A stretch of 64,000 nucleotides of DNA from Anaerolineales bacterium (GCA_025808555.1 CP075526.1:1784712-1848711), one strand, 5' to 3'; shown: positions 33,925 to 42,296, numbered from the stretch's first letter. A program made the numbers and translations. Notes: generated by a model from the letters alone, not told the origin.

Positions 33925-35259
33925 ATGGCCTTCGACCCCCAAACCCTTGCAGGCAAGTTCAGCGGCGAGATCATTCTCCCCGGCGCTGACGGCTATGCCG
34001 CTGCCGCCAACACCTACGGCGGCCCGGGCGCGCCTGCTGCCGTGTTGCAGCCGCGCACGCCGCAAGACGTAGCCACTGCCCTGGCGGCTGCCCGCAGCCA
34101 AGGGCTGCAGGTCAGCGTGCGCGGCGGCGGGCACAACACCGCCGGCGTAAGCACCAACCGCGGCGGCGTGGTCATCAGCCTGCGCAACCTGAACAGCATC
34201 GAAGTGCTCGACGCCGCCAGCGGCGCGGTGCGCATTGGCGCCGGCGCCGTATGGGGCGATGTGGCCGCCGTGCTGGGCCAGCACGGGCTGGCGATCTCAT
34301 CCGGCGATACCCGCACGGTAGGGGTGGGCGGTCTCACCCTCGGCGGCGGCATCGGCTGGATGGTGCGCAAGTTTGGCCTCGCCCTCGACCATCTCGTCGG
34401 TGTCGAGCTGGTCACGGCCGATGGCCAGTTGCTGCGCGCCAGCAAAGACAAGAATGCCGAGCTGTTCTGGGGCATCCGCGGCGCTGGCGCCAACTTCGGC
34501 GTAATTACCTCATTCGACTTCATCGCCCAGCCGGTAGGCAAGATCACCTTCGCCACCATCAACTATCCGCAGGATAATTTGCCCGCGCTCTTGCGCGGTT
34601 GGCGTGATGCCGTGCGCGACTCCAGCGAGGATCTGACGACCTCGCTGACCCTCATGCCGGCCTTTGCGCCCGGCATGCAGCCCGCCGCCATGATCCTGGC
34701 CTGCTTTGCCGGCCCGGCCGCCGAGGCCGAGCCGCACCTGGCGCCGTTGCTCAGCCTGGGCACACCGGCTGCGGTGGATATCAAAGAAGTGGCCTATGCC
34801 GAAGTGCTGGAAGAGGCGCACCCGCCCGAAGGCATGATCATTACGGTACGCAATACCTTCTTCAAGACCCTGAGTGACGAAGTTGTGGATGCCATTCTGG
34901 CGCAGCACAGCCTCCCGGGCATGCGCGTCTTCCAGCTGCGCCACATGAGCGGCGCGGTGCAGCGCGTGCCGGCTGATGAGACTGCCTATAGCCTGCGTGA
35001 CAGCGAGATCATGATGTTCATGGGCAGCTTCTTCCCCGGCGATACCCCGCAGGTGGAAGTGGCCGCCCAGATGAGCCATTGGGCATCAGTCGCCGCCTTG
35101 GGGCAGGGCAGCTACATCAACTTCCTCCACACCGCCACGGCGGAGGATGTTGCCTCTATTTACCCGCCTGCCACCCTACAGCGCCTGGCCCGCCTCAAGC
35201 AGCAATACGACCCCGACAATGTGTTTAGCAGCAACTACAACATCCCGCCGTCAGGATAA
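33925..35259 (+). CDS. FAD-linked oxidoreductase, berberine bridge enzyme-like
   Basis: 444 aa from an ATG preceded by AGGAA. PCMH-type FAD domain with the histidyl attachment site RGGGHNTAG (His about residue 72), GGLTLGGGIGWM and RGAGANFGVITSF. The C-terminal BBE segment is NVFSSNYNI. These enzymes oxidise sugars, alkaloids or other alcohols with O2 as acceptor. A cysteine for bicovalent attachment is not obvious, since the usual GVGVGG-C site reads SSGDTRTVGVGG. Substrate unknown. Confidence 0.87.
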   Translation: MAFDPQTLAGKFSGEIILPGADGYAAAANTYGGPGAPAAVLQPRTPQDVATALAAARSQGLQVSVRGGGHNTAGVSTNRGGVVISLRNLNSIEVLDAASGAVRIGAGAVWGDVAAVLGQHGLAISSGDTRTVGVGGLTLGGGIGWMVRKFGLALDHLVGVELVTADGQLLRASKDKNAELFWGIRGAGANFGVITSFDFIAQPVGKITFATINYPQDNLPALLRGWRDAVRDSSEDLTTSLTLMPAFAPGMQPAAMILACFAGPAAEAEPHLAPLLSLGTPAAVDIKEVAYAEVLEEAHPPEGMIITVRNTFFKTLSDEVVDAILAQHSLPGMRVFQLRHMSGAVQRVPADETAYSLRDSEIMMFMGSFFPGDTPQVEVAAQMSHWASVAALGQGSYINFLHTATAEDVASIYPPATLQRLARLKQQYDPDNVFSSNYNIPPSG

Positions 35260-36099
35260 ATGAACGCGTTAGCCACTTCTGTCGCTTACGCCCTCTCCGC
35301 TGCCTTATCGTGGGGCAGCGGAGATTTTATTAGCGGGCTCGGTGCGCGCCGCATCGGCGCTTTCCATACTCTACTGATCTCGCTGCCCATCGGCTTCCTC
35401 GCCGCCCTGGTGGGCGCCTTTGCCATCAACGAGCCGCTCTCCTCACTATCTGATCTGGGCTGGGGCATCCTCGGCGGTCTGGTGGGCACGGTGGGCTTCA
35501 TGTCCATGCTGCACGGCTTCGCCGTGGGGCGCATGGGCGTGGTCTCGCCGGTGGCCGCCGCTATGGGCGCCATGGTGCCCGTGCTGGTCACAGCGCTCAG
35601 CGCCGGAATTCCCCCGCAGCAGCAGCTGTGGGGCTTTGCATTGGCGCTGCTCAGCATTTGGCTGGTGTCACCGCGCGGCGGCGACAAGAATCGCAGTTCC
35701 GGCCTGGGCCTTGGCATCATCGCCGGCCTCGGTTTTGGCCTGTTCTTCACGACGCTCGATCAGATCAGCGCAGACGTCACCTTTTGGCCGCTGGCCGCCA
35801 GCCGGCTGGCTTCCAGCCTGCTGCTCGCCGCCATCGCCCTCGCCACCCGCCGCCCGCTGCTGCCCGGCAAGCTGCCCATGGCTATCCTCATCCCCTCCGG
35901 CGTGCTGGATATGCTGGGCAACTTTCTCTTCCTGCGCGCCGTGCAAACCGGCCGCCTGGATATTGCCGCCGTACTGGTCTCGCTCTACCCGGGCATCACC
36001 GTGCTGCTCGCCCGCCTCATCGAAAAAGAGCATCTCAGCCGCTTACAAGTTGTCGGAGTAGGGCTGGCGTTGCTGGCCATCGCGTTGATCACAGCGTAG
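35260..36099 (+). CDS. EamA/DMT-family permease
   Basis: 279 aa with ten predicted helices in two EamA repeats (about 1-135 and 145-279). The ATG abuts the stop of the FAD oxidoreductase gene, so the two are translationally linked, and it may move that enzyme's substrate or product. DMT permeases export amino acids, nucleosides or drugs. No ligand motif is seen. Confidence 0.85.
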   Translation: MNALATSVAYALSAALSWGSGDFISGLGARRIGAFHTLLISLPIGFLAALVGAFAINEPLSSLSDLGWGILGGLVGTVGFMSMLHGFAVGRMGVVSPVAAAMGAMVPVLVTALSAGIPPQQQLWGFALALLSIWLVSPRGGDKNRSSGLGLGIIAGLGFGLFFTTLDQISADVTFWPLAASRLASSLLLAAIALATRRPLLPGKLPMAILIPSGVLDMLGNFLFLRAVQTGRLDIAAVLVSLYPGITVLLARLIEKEHLSRLQVVGVGLALLAIALITA

Positions 36100-36115
36100 A
36101 AGTGTTAGTGAGGCC

Positions 36116-37156
36116 TTAACTTAACAACTCGCGGACTGCTTTTTCTAAGTCGCGGATGTCCAAAAAGAAGTTGGGATATGCGCTTCGAAGTCTATCTATC
36201 GGCCCAGCAGACACAAGAACGGGCTCCAAATCTTCTCCGTCCTGTATTCTTTTCTCGAAATAAGAGTAGTCTTTTTCGGCAGCAGCAAAACTATCACGGT
36301 CATAGCCCTTAACATTTACTGTCCTTTTGTTTGTATCAAGGACAAGCAGGTGGTAAGAGGAACCTTTCTGATTCTTCAGAATATGCTCTGCTGCAGCTGA
36401 AACTCCACTAATCATTATTAGGGCGCCTAAATCCTTTTCGACCCTAGCGAGCTCTTTGATCGTTTCATCGTAATTGAGATGTGCAAACCTTGGCACAAGA
36501 GGGGTACCCTCTTGATGTGCAAAAGCCGATGCTAAGATGGCAAAGAAATCAATCCACGCTTGACTGCCCCTTCGGGATTTTAATGGCTCCTTCAAAACAA
36601 ACCCCATTGTTTCAACTGCTGTTGCCCAAATATGCTGACGCCTGGTTCTCAATTGCATTTCAAGTCGGAGACCATCGAAATCTGGGTTTCTAGGGTTCCG
36701 ATACTTGTAAACCAAGTGCAAGCTGCGATAGCCATCTTCATCACGAGGGTTTGTTATGTAGTCTCGAACTGTGCTCAGCTCATGTGTGAAATTCTGATTT
36801 TTTAGATACTGATGTGCCAGTCTTTCTACATCTGTAAAGCTACCCAGTATTGCTCTAACTCCACCTATATCCTGCATACGGGATAGGCTCATTGATGGAT
36901 ACCGTCTTAGCTTGTCGATGATCGTTGGCATGCGTTTGAGCCGTTGCGCGACAATAGGCTCACCCTGAAAGTTCCTTGTTTTATCCCGAAGAGTAGCTTG
37001 AAATGTGTTTATTGGGTATGCATGACATGCTCGCCAACGTTCTGCTAAGTCGAGCGCCCAAGTTCGCTCTTGCTGAGTCGGGTTATCTGATGCGAGGATT
37101 TTTCCCGCTTCATTTATCTTTTCGCGGGATTCGCTTGGAACTGGAGAAAAGCGCAT
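36116..37156 (-). CDS. RelA/SpoT-domain nucleotide synthetase, atypical base composition
   Basis: 346 aa with a GGGAG site. Synthetase motifs: KLRRYPSMSLSRMQDIGGVRAIL (about 82-104), GYRSLH (142-147) and LEMQLRT (165-171), which are the ATP/GTP-binding parts of (p)ppGpp synthetases. No hydrolase HD, TGS or ACT domain. The C-terminal half (about 190-346) is unfamiliar. The gene is clearly more AT-rich than the surrounding 60+% GC DNA, with A/T-ending codons, suggesting recent transfer. Stand-alone synthetases of this size include toxic alarmone or pyrophosphate-transfer toxins (toxSAS, CapRel) used in phage defence. No adjacent antitoxin gene is visible. A housekeeping small alarmone synthetase is the alternative. 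Confidence 0.8.
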   Translation of the reverse strand: MRFSPVPSESREKINEAGKILASDNPTQQERTWALDLAERWRACHAYPINTFQATLRDKTRNFQGEPIVAQRLKRMPTIIDKLRRYPSMSLSRMQDIGGVRAILGSFTDVERLAHQYLKNQNFTHELSTVRDYITNPRDEDGYRSLHLVYKYRNPRNPDFDGLRLEMQLRTRRQHIWATAVETMGFVLKEPLKSRRGSQAWIDFFAILASAFAHQEGTPLVPRFAHLNYDETIKELARVEKDLGALIMISGVSAAAEHILKNQKGSSYHLLVLDTNKRTVNVKGYDRDSFAAAEKDYSYFEKRIQDGEDLEPVLVSAGPIDRLRSAYPNFFLDIRDLEKAVRELLS

Positions 37157-37184
37157 TTTTGCTCCCTAAATGTTTGTAAATGGG

Positions 37185-37847
37185 TTACCACTGTACCAGC
37201 TCAAGCCCATACTTCGTCAAATACTCATTCGTCTTTGAGAACGGCTTGCTGCCGAAGAAGCCATTGTGCGCCGAAAGCGGGGAAGGGTGGGCCGACTCGA
37301 TCACCAGGTGCTTCATGCGGTCAATGAATGCGCCCTTGCGGCGCGCATACGCGCCCCACAAGATGAAGACCAGGTGCTCGCGCTCTTGCGAGAGCAGGCG
37401 CAGGGCCGCATCGGTAAACTCCTCCCAGCCCTTGCCCTGGTGGCTGGCTGCCGCACCCCGCCGCACGGTCAGGGTCGCATTCAATAGCAGCACGCCCTGC
37501 CGTGCCCAGCGCTCCAGGTCGCCGCTGGCAGGCGGCTGAACGTCGAGGTCGTCTCTGAGTTCCTTGTAGATGTTCTGCAGCGAGGGCGGCAGCGGAATGC
37601 CCTCGCTCACCGAGAAGCACAGGCCGTTGGCCTGCCCGGGGCCGTGATACGGGTCCTGCCCCAGAATGACTACTTTTACCTTGTCAAACGGGCAGGCGTC
37701 AAACGCATTGAAGATCTTGCCGCCCGCCGGATAGATGGTGAACTGCTTGTACTCCGCCCGCACGAACTCGGCCAGCTGCCCAAAATACGGCTTCTCAAAT
37801 TCTTCGGCCAGCTTGTCCTTCCAGCTGGCTTCAATGCGCACATCCAT
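37185..37847 (-). CDS. ung: Uracil-DNA glycosylase, family 1
   Basis: 220 aa. Catalytic GQDPYHGPGQANGLCFSV (Asp in GQDPYH), uracil-binding LLLNATLTV, and minor-groove loop HPSPLSAHNGFFG. Removes uracil from DNA. TATACT lies 6 nt before the ATG with no ribosome binding site. Confidence 0.95.
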   Translation of the reverse strand: MDVRIEASWKDKLAEEFEKPYFGQLAEFVRAEYKQFTIYPAGGKIFNAFDACPFDKVKVVILGQDPYHGPGQANGLCFSVSEGIPLPPSLQNIYKELRDDLDVQPPASGDLERWARQGVLLLNATLTVRRGAAASHQGKGWEEFTDAALRLLSQEREHLVFILWGAYARRKGAFIDRMKHLVIESAHPSPLSAHNGFFGSKPFSKTNEYLTKYGLELVQW

Positions 37848-37853
37848 GCGGTA

Positions 37854-37859
37854 AGTATA
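37854..37859 (-). promoter_or_regulatory. -10 box TATACT, leaderless ung
   Basis: TATACT is exactly 6 nt before the ung ATG at 37847. Confidence 0.55.
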
Positions 37860-37980
37860 AAACAGCGCCCAATGTAGATCTCTTGTCCAACAGCTTGACG
37901 CATGCTTGCCAAAAGCCCTCTAGCCCCCAAACTAAGGCATAGTGGTGTATCAGCAACTGGAAGAAAGTGGACAATTTGAG

Positions 37981-38032
37981 AGATCGTGTCGCCCTGAGCG
38001 TAGCGAAGGGCATTCATAGAGTTGATTTGAGG
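37981..38032 (+). repeat. 52-bp dispersed repeat, copy 1
   Basis: Shares most positions with 40361-40412, including GTGTCGCCCTGAGCG, AGCGAAGGGC and AGTTGATTTGAG. Contains the near-inverted pair CGCCCTGAGCG/AGCGAAGGGC. Non-coding. Confidence 0.65.
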
Positions 38033-38189
38033 TGGTTGTCAAGTTTCCAGATATCTTTTTGGTTGCACACCCCACCCCCAGGCCAAAAACGAACAACATC
38101 TTTTGCGAAGTTGCCCCCTGTACGGGCAAAAACGCCAGCGCTATACACCAGCTACAATTAAGGCCACCATCCTTAAGGAGACCGCCCAG

Positions 38190-39323
38190 ATGAACTTTGA
38201 ACTCAGCCAGGAGCACAAGCAATGGCAAGCCGCCGTCCACGACTTCGTCGCCAAAGAGGTGAAGCCCAAAGCCCGTGAAGTGGATGAACGCAGCGAGTTC
38301 AACTGGGAGGCTGCCCGCAAAGGCGCCGCCCTCGGCCTGCTGGGCATGCACATCCCTGAGGCCTACGGCGGCGCCGAGCTCGATACCCTCAGCATCGTCC
38401 TGGCGGTCGAGGAGCTCGGCTGGGGCTGCGGTAGCACCGCCCTCAGCATCGGCGCCCATAGCGCCCTCGGCTGCGCACCCGTGGCTCTCTTCGGCTCTGA
38501 GGAGCTCAAGCAGAAATACCTGCCCGTGGCCGCCAGCGGCAAGAGCAAACTGGCGGCCCTGGCGCTTACTGAGCCCGGCGCCGGCTCCGACCTTAGCGGC
38601 GGGGTGCAGACCCAAGCCGTGTTGGAAGGCGACACTTGGGTCATCAATGGCAGCAAGATGTGGTGCACCAACGCCTCCATCGCTGACTTCATCGTCACCC
38701 TCGTGCGCACCGGCGAGCGCCATAGCCTCATCCTTGTACCCACCGATACGCCCGGCCTCTCCATTGGCCCGGCGGAAAAGAAAATGGGCCTGCACGGTTC
38801 GCCCACCCATGCGCTCAGTTACCAGAATGTGCGCGTGCCCGTCGGCAATCTCGTTGGCGAACAGGGCAAGGGGTTGGCATACACCTTCGCCACGTTGGAT
38901 GGCGGCCGCGTCGGCATCGGCGCACTATCAGTAGGCCTGGGCCGCGCCGCGCTCGAAGAGGCGGTGCGCTATGCCAAAGAGCGCCACACCTTCGGCCAGC
39001 CCATCGCCAACCACCAGGCCATCCAGTGGATGCTGGCCGACGCCGAAACTCAACTCAACGCCGCCCGCCTGCTAGTGTGGCAGGCCTCCTGGAACAAGGA
39101 CAACGGCAAGCCCTTCGCCAAGGAAGCCGCCATGGCCAAGCTCTTCGCCACCGAGGTCGCCGAGACCGTCTGCCGCAACGCCATCCAGATCCACGGTGGC
39201 TACGGCTACAGCTCCGAGTATCCGGTCGAGCGCATCTATCGTGATGCCCGTCTCATGACTATCGGCGAAGGCACCAGCGAGATCATGCGCATGGTCATCG
39301 CCCGCCATGTCGTAGGGGAATAG
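38190..39323 (+). CDS. Acyl-CoA dehydrogenase
   Basis: 377 aa. The ATG at 38190 follows TTAAGGAG; the longer reading is rejected. FAD/acyl-binding segment LTEPGAGSDL (about 127-136), and the C-terminal IHGGYGYSSEYPVERIYRDARLM split across about 335-355. The catalytic base is probably the Glu in IGEGTSEIMR. Oxidises an acyl-CoA to the enoyl-CoA and passes electrons to ETF. Chain length cannot be told. Confidence 0.92.
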   Translation: MNFELSQEHKQWQAAVHDFVAKEVKPKAREVDERSEFNWEAARKGAALGLLGMHIPEAYGGAELDTLSIVLAVEELGWGCGSTALSIGAHSALGCAPVALFGSEELKQKYLPVAASGKSKLAALALTEPGAGSDLSGGVQTQAVLEGDTWVINGSKMWCTNASIADFIVTLVRTGERHSLILVPTDTPGLSIGPAEKKMGLHGSPTHALSYQNVRVPVGNLVGEQGKGLAYTFATLDGGRVGIGALSVGLGRAALEEAVRYAKERHTFGQPIANHQAIQWMLADAETQLNAARLLVWQASWNKDNGKPFAKEAAMAKLFATEVAETVCRNAIQIHGGYGYSSEYPVERIYRDARLMTIGEGTSEIMRMVIARHVVGE

Positions 39324-39329
39324 GGTTGG

Positions 39330-39836
39330 ATGCGCAGGGGGAGAAAGTCTATCCGTTTGCCCGGATACAACTATGCTTGGGCTGGCGCGTATTTTGTCAC
39401 CATAGCCACTCACAAACAGGCGCCTTTATTTGGGAGCGTGGAGAAAGACACAGTTGTTCTTGGCGATCTTGGGCAGATTGCGCATAACTGTTGGAATACA
39501 ATTCCAGCGCACTTTTTAAGTGTGAGCTTGGATGAATTTATCGTGATGTCCAACCATGTACATGGCATCCTGCTAATCAATGGAGACTCCAAAACTAAGG
39601 TAGGGGCGCAGCATGCTGCGCCCCTACGGCAAGATAGACTGCAAGTTACTCCTGGTTCTCTCGGTGCGATTGTGCGTTCGTATAAATCAGCTGTCACAAG
39701 ACTGATTAGAGAAAAATTAAGCAGGCCCGATTTCGTAGTCTGGCAACGCAATTACTACGAAAGAGTGATTCGCAATCAACAAGAGTTGGAGCAGACTCGC
39801 TTCTATATACATCACAATGCTGTTGAACGTGATTGA
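39330..39836 (+). CDS. REP-associated tyrosine transposase (RAYT, Y1/HUH family)
   Basis: 168 aa. The HUH metal motif H76-x-H78 is in MSNHVHGILL, with the catalytic Tyr118 in VRSYKSAVTR and the family ending ERVIRNQQELEQTRFYIHHN. RAYTs are single-copy domesticated IS200/IS605 relatives that mobilise short palindromic REP elements. Between the HUH and Tyr motifs the gene contains a 28-bp perfect palindrome encoding VGAQHAAPLR. Starts 6 bp after the acyl-CoA dehydrogenase stop. More AT-rich than its neighbours. Confidence 0.88.
   Translation: MRRGRKSIRLPGYNYAWAGAYFVTIATHKQAPLFGSVEKDTVVLGDLGQIAHNCWNTIPAHFLSVSLDEFIVMSNHVHGILLINGDSKTKVGAQHAAPLRQDRLQVTPGSLGAIVRSYKSAVTRLIREKLSRPDFVVWQRNYYERVIRNQQELEQTRFYIHHNAVERD
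39600..39627. repeat. 28-bp perfect palindrome inside the RAYT gene
   Basis: Arms of 14 bp starting GTAGGGGCGCAGCA and ending with its complement, no loop. It is read in frame. The GTA-GGG/CCC-TAC ends recur in the hairpin at 4098-4126, and the GCATGC core plus CGCCCCTA recur at 21744-21762. Confidence 0.75.
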
Positions 39837-39899
39837 GCAGAAATTTTATGCGTCACTCAGTTGCATCTGTTTCGTTATCCCATCAGAAGGAGGAACCAT

Positions 39900-40325
39900 A
39901 TGGAAAAGACCACACTTTCACGACTTGGTTCTTTGATCGCTTTATTCGCACTTATGGTCCTGCCGCTCGCCAGCTGTGGCGACGGTGAGATCACCGGCCC
40001 TGGCCTCTTCCGCATGGATGGCGCCGAGCTGCACAAGATCCTGGTGGCGGTCGCCGCCGTCTGTGCTGCCCTGGGCTTGTTCTATGTCACACGCAACGCC
40101 CAGATCGGCTTGGGTGGCTTGGGCCTGGCGGCCTTGGCCATCGCTGCCCTGATGGTGGTGCAGGATGACAATGCTGATACGCAGGTGCGCTATGGCACTT
40201 GGGTGGCGGCTGCCGGCTTCCTGCTTACGCTGATCGCCGGCCTCACCACACCGGATTACGTATCCATGCCCGTGCGCAAAACGCCGCGCAAGAAGGTGGC
40301 GAAGAAAACCACTCGCCGCCGCTAA
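39900..40325 (+). CDS. Membrane lipoprotein-like protein with Lys/Arg tail
   Basis: 141 aa with a strong AGGAGG site at the ATG. Signal ending LPLASC (lipobox, Cys about 22) or a first TM helix, then three hydrophobic stretches (about 45-60, 66-82 and 100-115). The basic tail is KTPRKKVAKKTTRRR. The basic C-terminus would sit in the cytoplasm, which makes a simple lipoprotein less likely. Function unknown. Confidence 0.65.
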   Translation: MEKTTLSRLGSLIALFALMVLPLASCGDGEITGPGLFRMDGAELHKILVAVAAVCAALGLFYVTRNAQIGLGGLGLAALAIAALMVVQDDNADTQVRYGTWVAAAGFLLTLIAGLTTPDYVSMPVRKTPRKKVAKKTTRRR

Positions 40326-40327
40326 CA

Positions 40328-40357
40328 AAAAAGAGCGCCCGCAAGGGCGCTCTTTTT
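40328..40357 (+). terminator. Terminator
   Basis: 13-bp perfect stem AAAAAGAGCGCCC and complement, loop GCAA, T-run. Confidence 0.85.
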
Positions 40358-40360
40358 CAA

Positions 40361-40412
40361 AGACCGTGTCGCCCTGAGCGCAGCGAAGGGCCATCATGGA
40401 AGTTGATTTGAG
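40361..40412 (+). repeat. 52-bp dispersed repeat, copy 2
   Basis: Direct-orientation partner of 37981-38032, lying 2.38 kb away. The two bracket the acyl-CoA dehydrogenase, RAYT and membrane-protein genes. Confidence 0.65.
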
Positions 40413-40459
40413 ATAGTAGTTTTGATGAAATCGAAAGGGGGAAACCAGATACGGTGAAA

Positions 40460-40744
40460 TTACACCAACTCGATCTGATCACTCACCACTTCAGCATCAT
40501 GCCAATTGCGCTCCACCCAGGTCACCACCTCCTGCAAGCTGCGCTCGGCAGCCCCGCCGCGCGTATTCACCACCGCGCAGGCCACCACGGCATCCTGCCA
40601 GCTGTCCTGCATATCCACCTCGGCCGCCGAAATGTTGAACTCGCGGCGCAGGCGGGCCAGCAGCGGCAGCAGGCGGCTGCGCTTGGCCTTCAGCGAGTCG
40701 CTGCCCACGAATCTGAGATGCAGCAACAGCACGCCAACTTTCAT
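40460..40744 (-). CDS. DUF503 (YlxP-like) protein
   Basis: 94 aa, full family length. Opening MKVGVLLLHLRFVGSDSLKAKR and the centre NISAAEVDMQDSWQDAVVACAVV are characteristic. Small ferredoxin-fold protein often encoded near rbfA/infB; role unclear. TATAAT lies 6 nt before the ATG. Confidence 0.85.
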   Translation of the reverse strand: MKVGVLLLHLRFVGSDSLKAKRSRLLPLLARLRREFNISAAEVDMQDSWQDAVVACAVVNTRGGAAERSLQEVVTWVERNWHDAEVVSDQIELV

Positions 40745-40750
40745 GCGCGC

Positions 40751-40760
40751 ATTATATAAT
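40751..40760. promoter_or_regulatory. Symmetrical divergent -10 element ATTATATAAT
   Basis: A 10-bp palindrome giving TATAAT on both strands. It is 6 nt from the DUF503 ATG (minus) and 9 nt from the DUF4230 ATG (plus). The whole gap between the two start codons is 25 bp, so the promoters overlap fully and exclude each other. Confidence 0.65.
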
Positions 40761-40769
40761 CAACTCACT

Positions 40770-41435
40770 ATGGAACGAGTTCGCAGTTGGTTACCGGTGG
40801 TGGCTTCCCTGGTGCTGATAGGCATTGTGGGCTGGGGCATGCTCCAGATCCTGGATGTGGTGCGCGGCGCGGCCAATGCCACGCTCAACCCCGTCCAGCA
40901 GCTCTCCGAGTCGGTCAGCACCCAGGTGGCCAATGTGCTCAATCCCACGCCCACCGTCATCCCTGACCCGGTGACGATCGTGCATGAGGTGCGCAGCATG
41001 GCGCGCCTGGAAACCATCCAGTACTCGGTGGAGAAGATCATCACCGCCGAAACGCGCCAGGGTCTGTTCGGCTTCCTGGTGGGCGACCGGCTCCTGTTCG
41101 TCGCCCACGGCACGGTGATCGCCGGCGTGGACCTGCAGAAGCTGCAGCCCGAAGACATGCGCATCGAAGATGGCGTGCTATATGTGAAACTTCCGCCCGC
41201 TGAGATCTTCGTCGCCACCTTGGAGAATGACAAGTCATACGTCTACGACCGCGAGCAAGGCGTGCTGACCCGCGGCGACCAGAGCTTGGAAACCGTTGCC
41301 CGCCAGGCCGCCGAAGATGAGATCGAGAAAGCTGCGCTCGCAGATGGCATCCTGGATCAGGCCCAGATCAATGCCGAGAACTTTCTGTATCGCTTCTTCT
41401 TGCAGCTCGGGTTTCCTGAAGTGATCTTTGAATAA
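40770..41435 (+). CDS. DUF4230-like membrane-anchored protein
   Basis: 221 aa from the ATG at 40770, placed by the TATAAT 9 nt upstream. One N-terminal membrane helix (about 8-30), Thr/Pro linker, then a DUF4230-like domain: VRSMARLETIQYSVEKIITAE, VAHGTVIAGVDL, VLYVKLPPAEIF and a C-terminal helix ending with ENFLYRFFLQLGF. Function unknown; the domain faces outside. Confidence 0.7.
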   Translation: MERVRSWLPVVASLVLIGIVGWGMLQILDVVRGAANATLNPVQQLSESVSTQVANVLNPTPTVIPDPVTIVHEVRSMARLETIQYSVEKIITAETRQGLFGFLVGDRLLFVAHGTVIAGVDLQKLQPEDMRIEDGVLYVKLPPAEIFVATLENDKSYVYDREQGVLTRGDQSLETVARQAAEDEIEKAALADGILDQAQINAENFLYRFFLQLGFPEVIFE

Positions 41436-41437
41436 AA

Positions 41438-41461
41438 AAATGCGCCCGCTAGGGCGCATTT
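41438..41461. terminator. Bidirectional terminator
   Basis: 10-bp stem AAATGCGCCC and complement, loop GCTA. It separates the convergent DUF4230 and lipoate ligase genes. Confidence 0.75.
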
Positions 41462-41462
41462 G

Positions 41463-42296
41463 TTATGCTCGCTCCATCCACGCCGCGCTGGCGTAGCGCT
41501 GCGCTTCCCACTCCGCCGCGGCCGTTTCTTCTTCGGGGGTAAGTTGGCTTTCTACCAGATCAATATTCAGCATCTCAGAAAATCCCGCGATAAACGCGGC
41601 GGACGCCTCAGCATAGGTAGGCGTGCGGCCAAGGCCTTCTTCGGCCGTGGCGGCGCGCTGGCGTACGCGGGCCGCGCTCTCCTCGCGCTCAGTTTCGCTG
41701 GGGTAGACCAGCGCTTCGGTGATGCGGGCAATGTCGCCATACAGCGGCAGGCTGCCGTGCTGCAGCATGCCGCCTTTGCGCCGCGCCTGGGCGCTGCCAA
41801 TGAGCTTCTTGCCGCCCAGGGTGATCTCATAATCGGAGGGCACTTCAAAGCACACCGGGCCCAGTTCGGCGTTGCCGGGCAGCTGGTGCCCGGTTTGCTG
41901 CTCCACGCGCAGGCCCAGCACCTTGAGCGACTGCATCAGCGCGCCGGAGATGCGCCGGTAGCTTTCCAGCACGCCGCCCGTCAGGCGCGGCTCGTCGTTG
42001 GCGCCGATGACCGAGTAGGTGAGTTCGTCAATGTGCAGGATGGCGCGGCCGCCGGTGGGGCGGCGCACCATGCCCCAGCCGTTGGCGGCCAGGCGCCCGG
42101 TGTCCACATCCGCCAGCGGCTGGCCCAGGCCTAGGGTCAGCGTGCCCGGCGCCCAGTCATACAGGCGCAGGGTGGGCGGGGCTTCGCCCTTGCGTGCCAG
42201 CTCCAGAATGGCATCGTCCACCGCCATGTTGCGCGTGCCGCTGGCCGGCGCGTGGCGCAATAACCGCCATTGGGCGCAGGGTAAGGTTTCGCTCAT
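41463..42296 (-). CDS. Lipoate-protein ligase A family protein
   Basis: 277 aa. Biotin/lipoyl ligase fold: LRLYDWAPGTLTLGLGQ, RRPTGGRAILH (lipoyl-binding loop) and the Lys in LGGKKLIGSAQARRKG. It either attaches lipoate or, as in LipM/LipL-type relatives, transfers octanoate. The GcvH at 20988 is a natural target in this window. TACAAT lies 6 nt before the ATG. Confidence 0.87.
   Translation of the reverse strand: MSETLPCAQWRLLRHAPASGTRNMAVDDAILELARKGEAPPTLRLYDWAPGTLTLGLGQPLADVDTGRLAANGWGMVRRPTGGRAILHIDELTYSVIGANDEPRLTGGVLESYRRISGALMQSLKVLGLRVEQQTGHQLPGNAELGPVCFEVPSDYEITLGGKKLIGSAQARRKGGMLQHGSLPLYGDIARITEALVYPSETEREESAARVRQRAATAEEGLGRTPTYAEASAAFIAGFSEMLNIDLVESQLTPEEETAAAEWEAQRYASAAWMERA

Larger units (their letters stand above)
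37848..38189. other. Intergenic region with two divergent promoters and a repeat
   Basis: Holds the ung -10 box (37854-37859), one copy of a 52-bp repeat (37981-38032), a possible hairpin TTGCCC-CCTGTAC-GGGCAA near 38111-38130, and a TACAAT -10 (38153-38158) followed by AAGGAG for the acyl-CoA dehydrogenase gene. No gene is seen. Confidence 0.5.

Noticed and set aside
36116..39836. Multi-gene defence island around the RelA/SpoT gene
   Set aside because: Neighbours are ung, acyl-CoA dehydrogenase and a RAYT gene. No restriction, toxin partner, nuclease or integrase gene was found.
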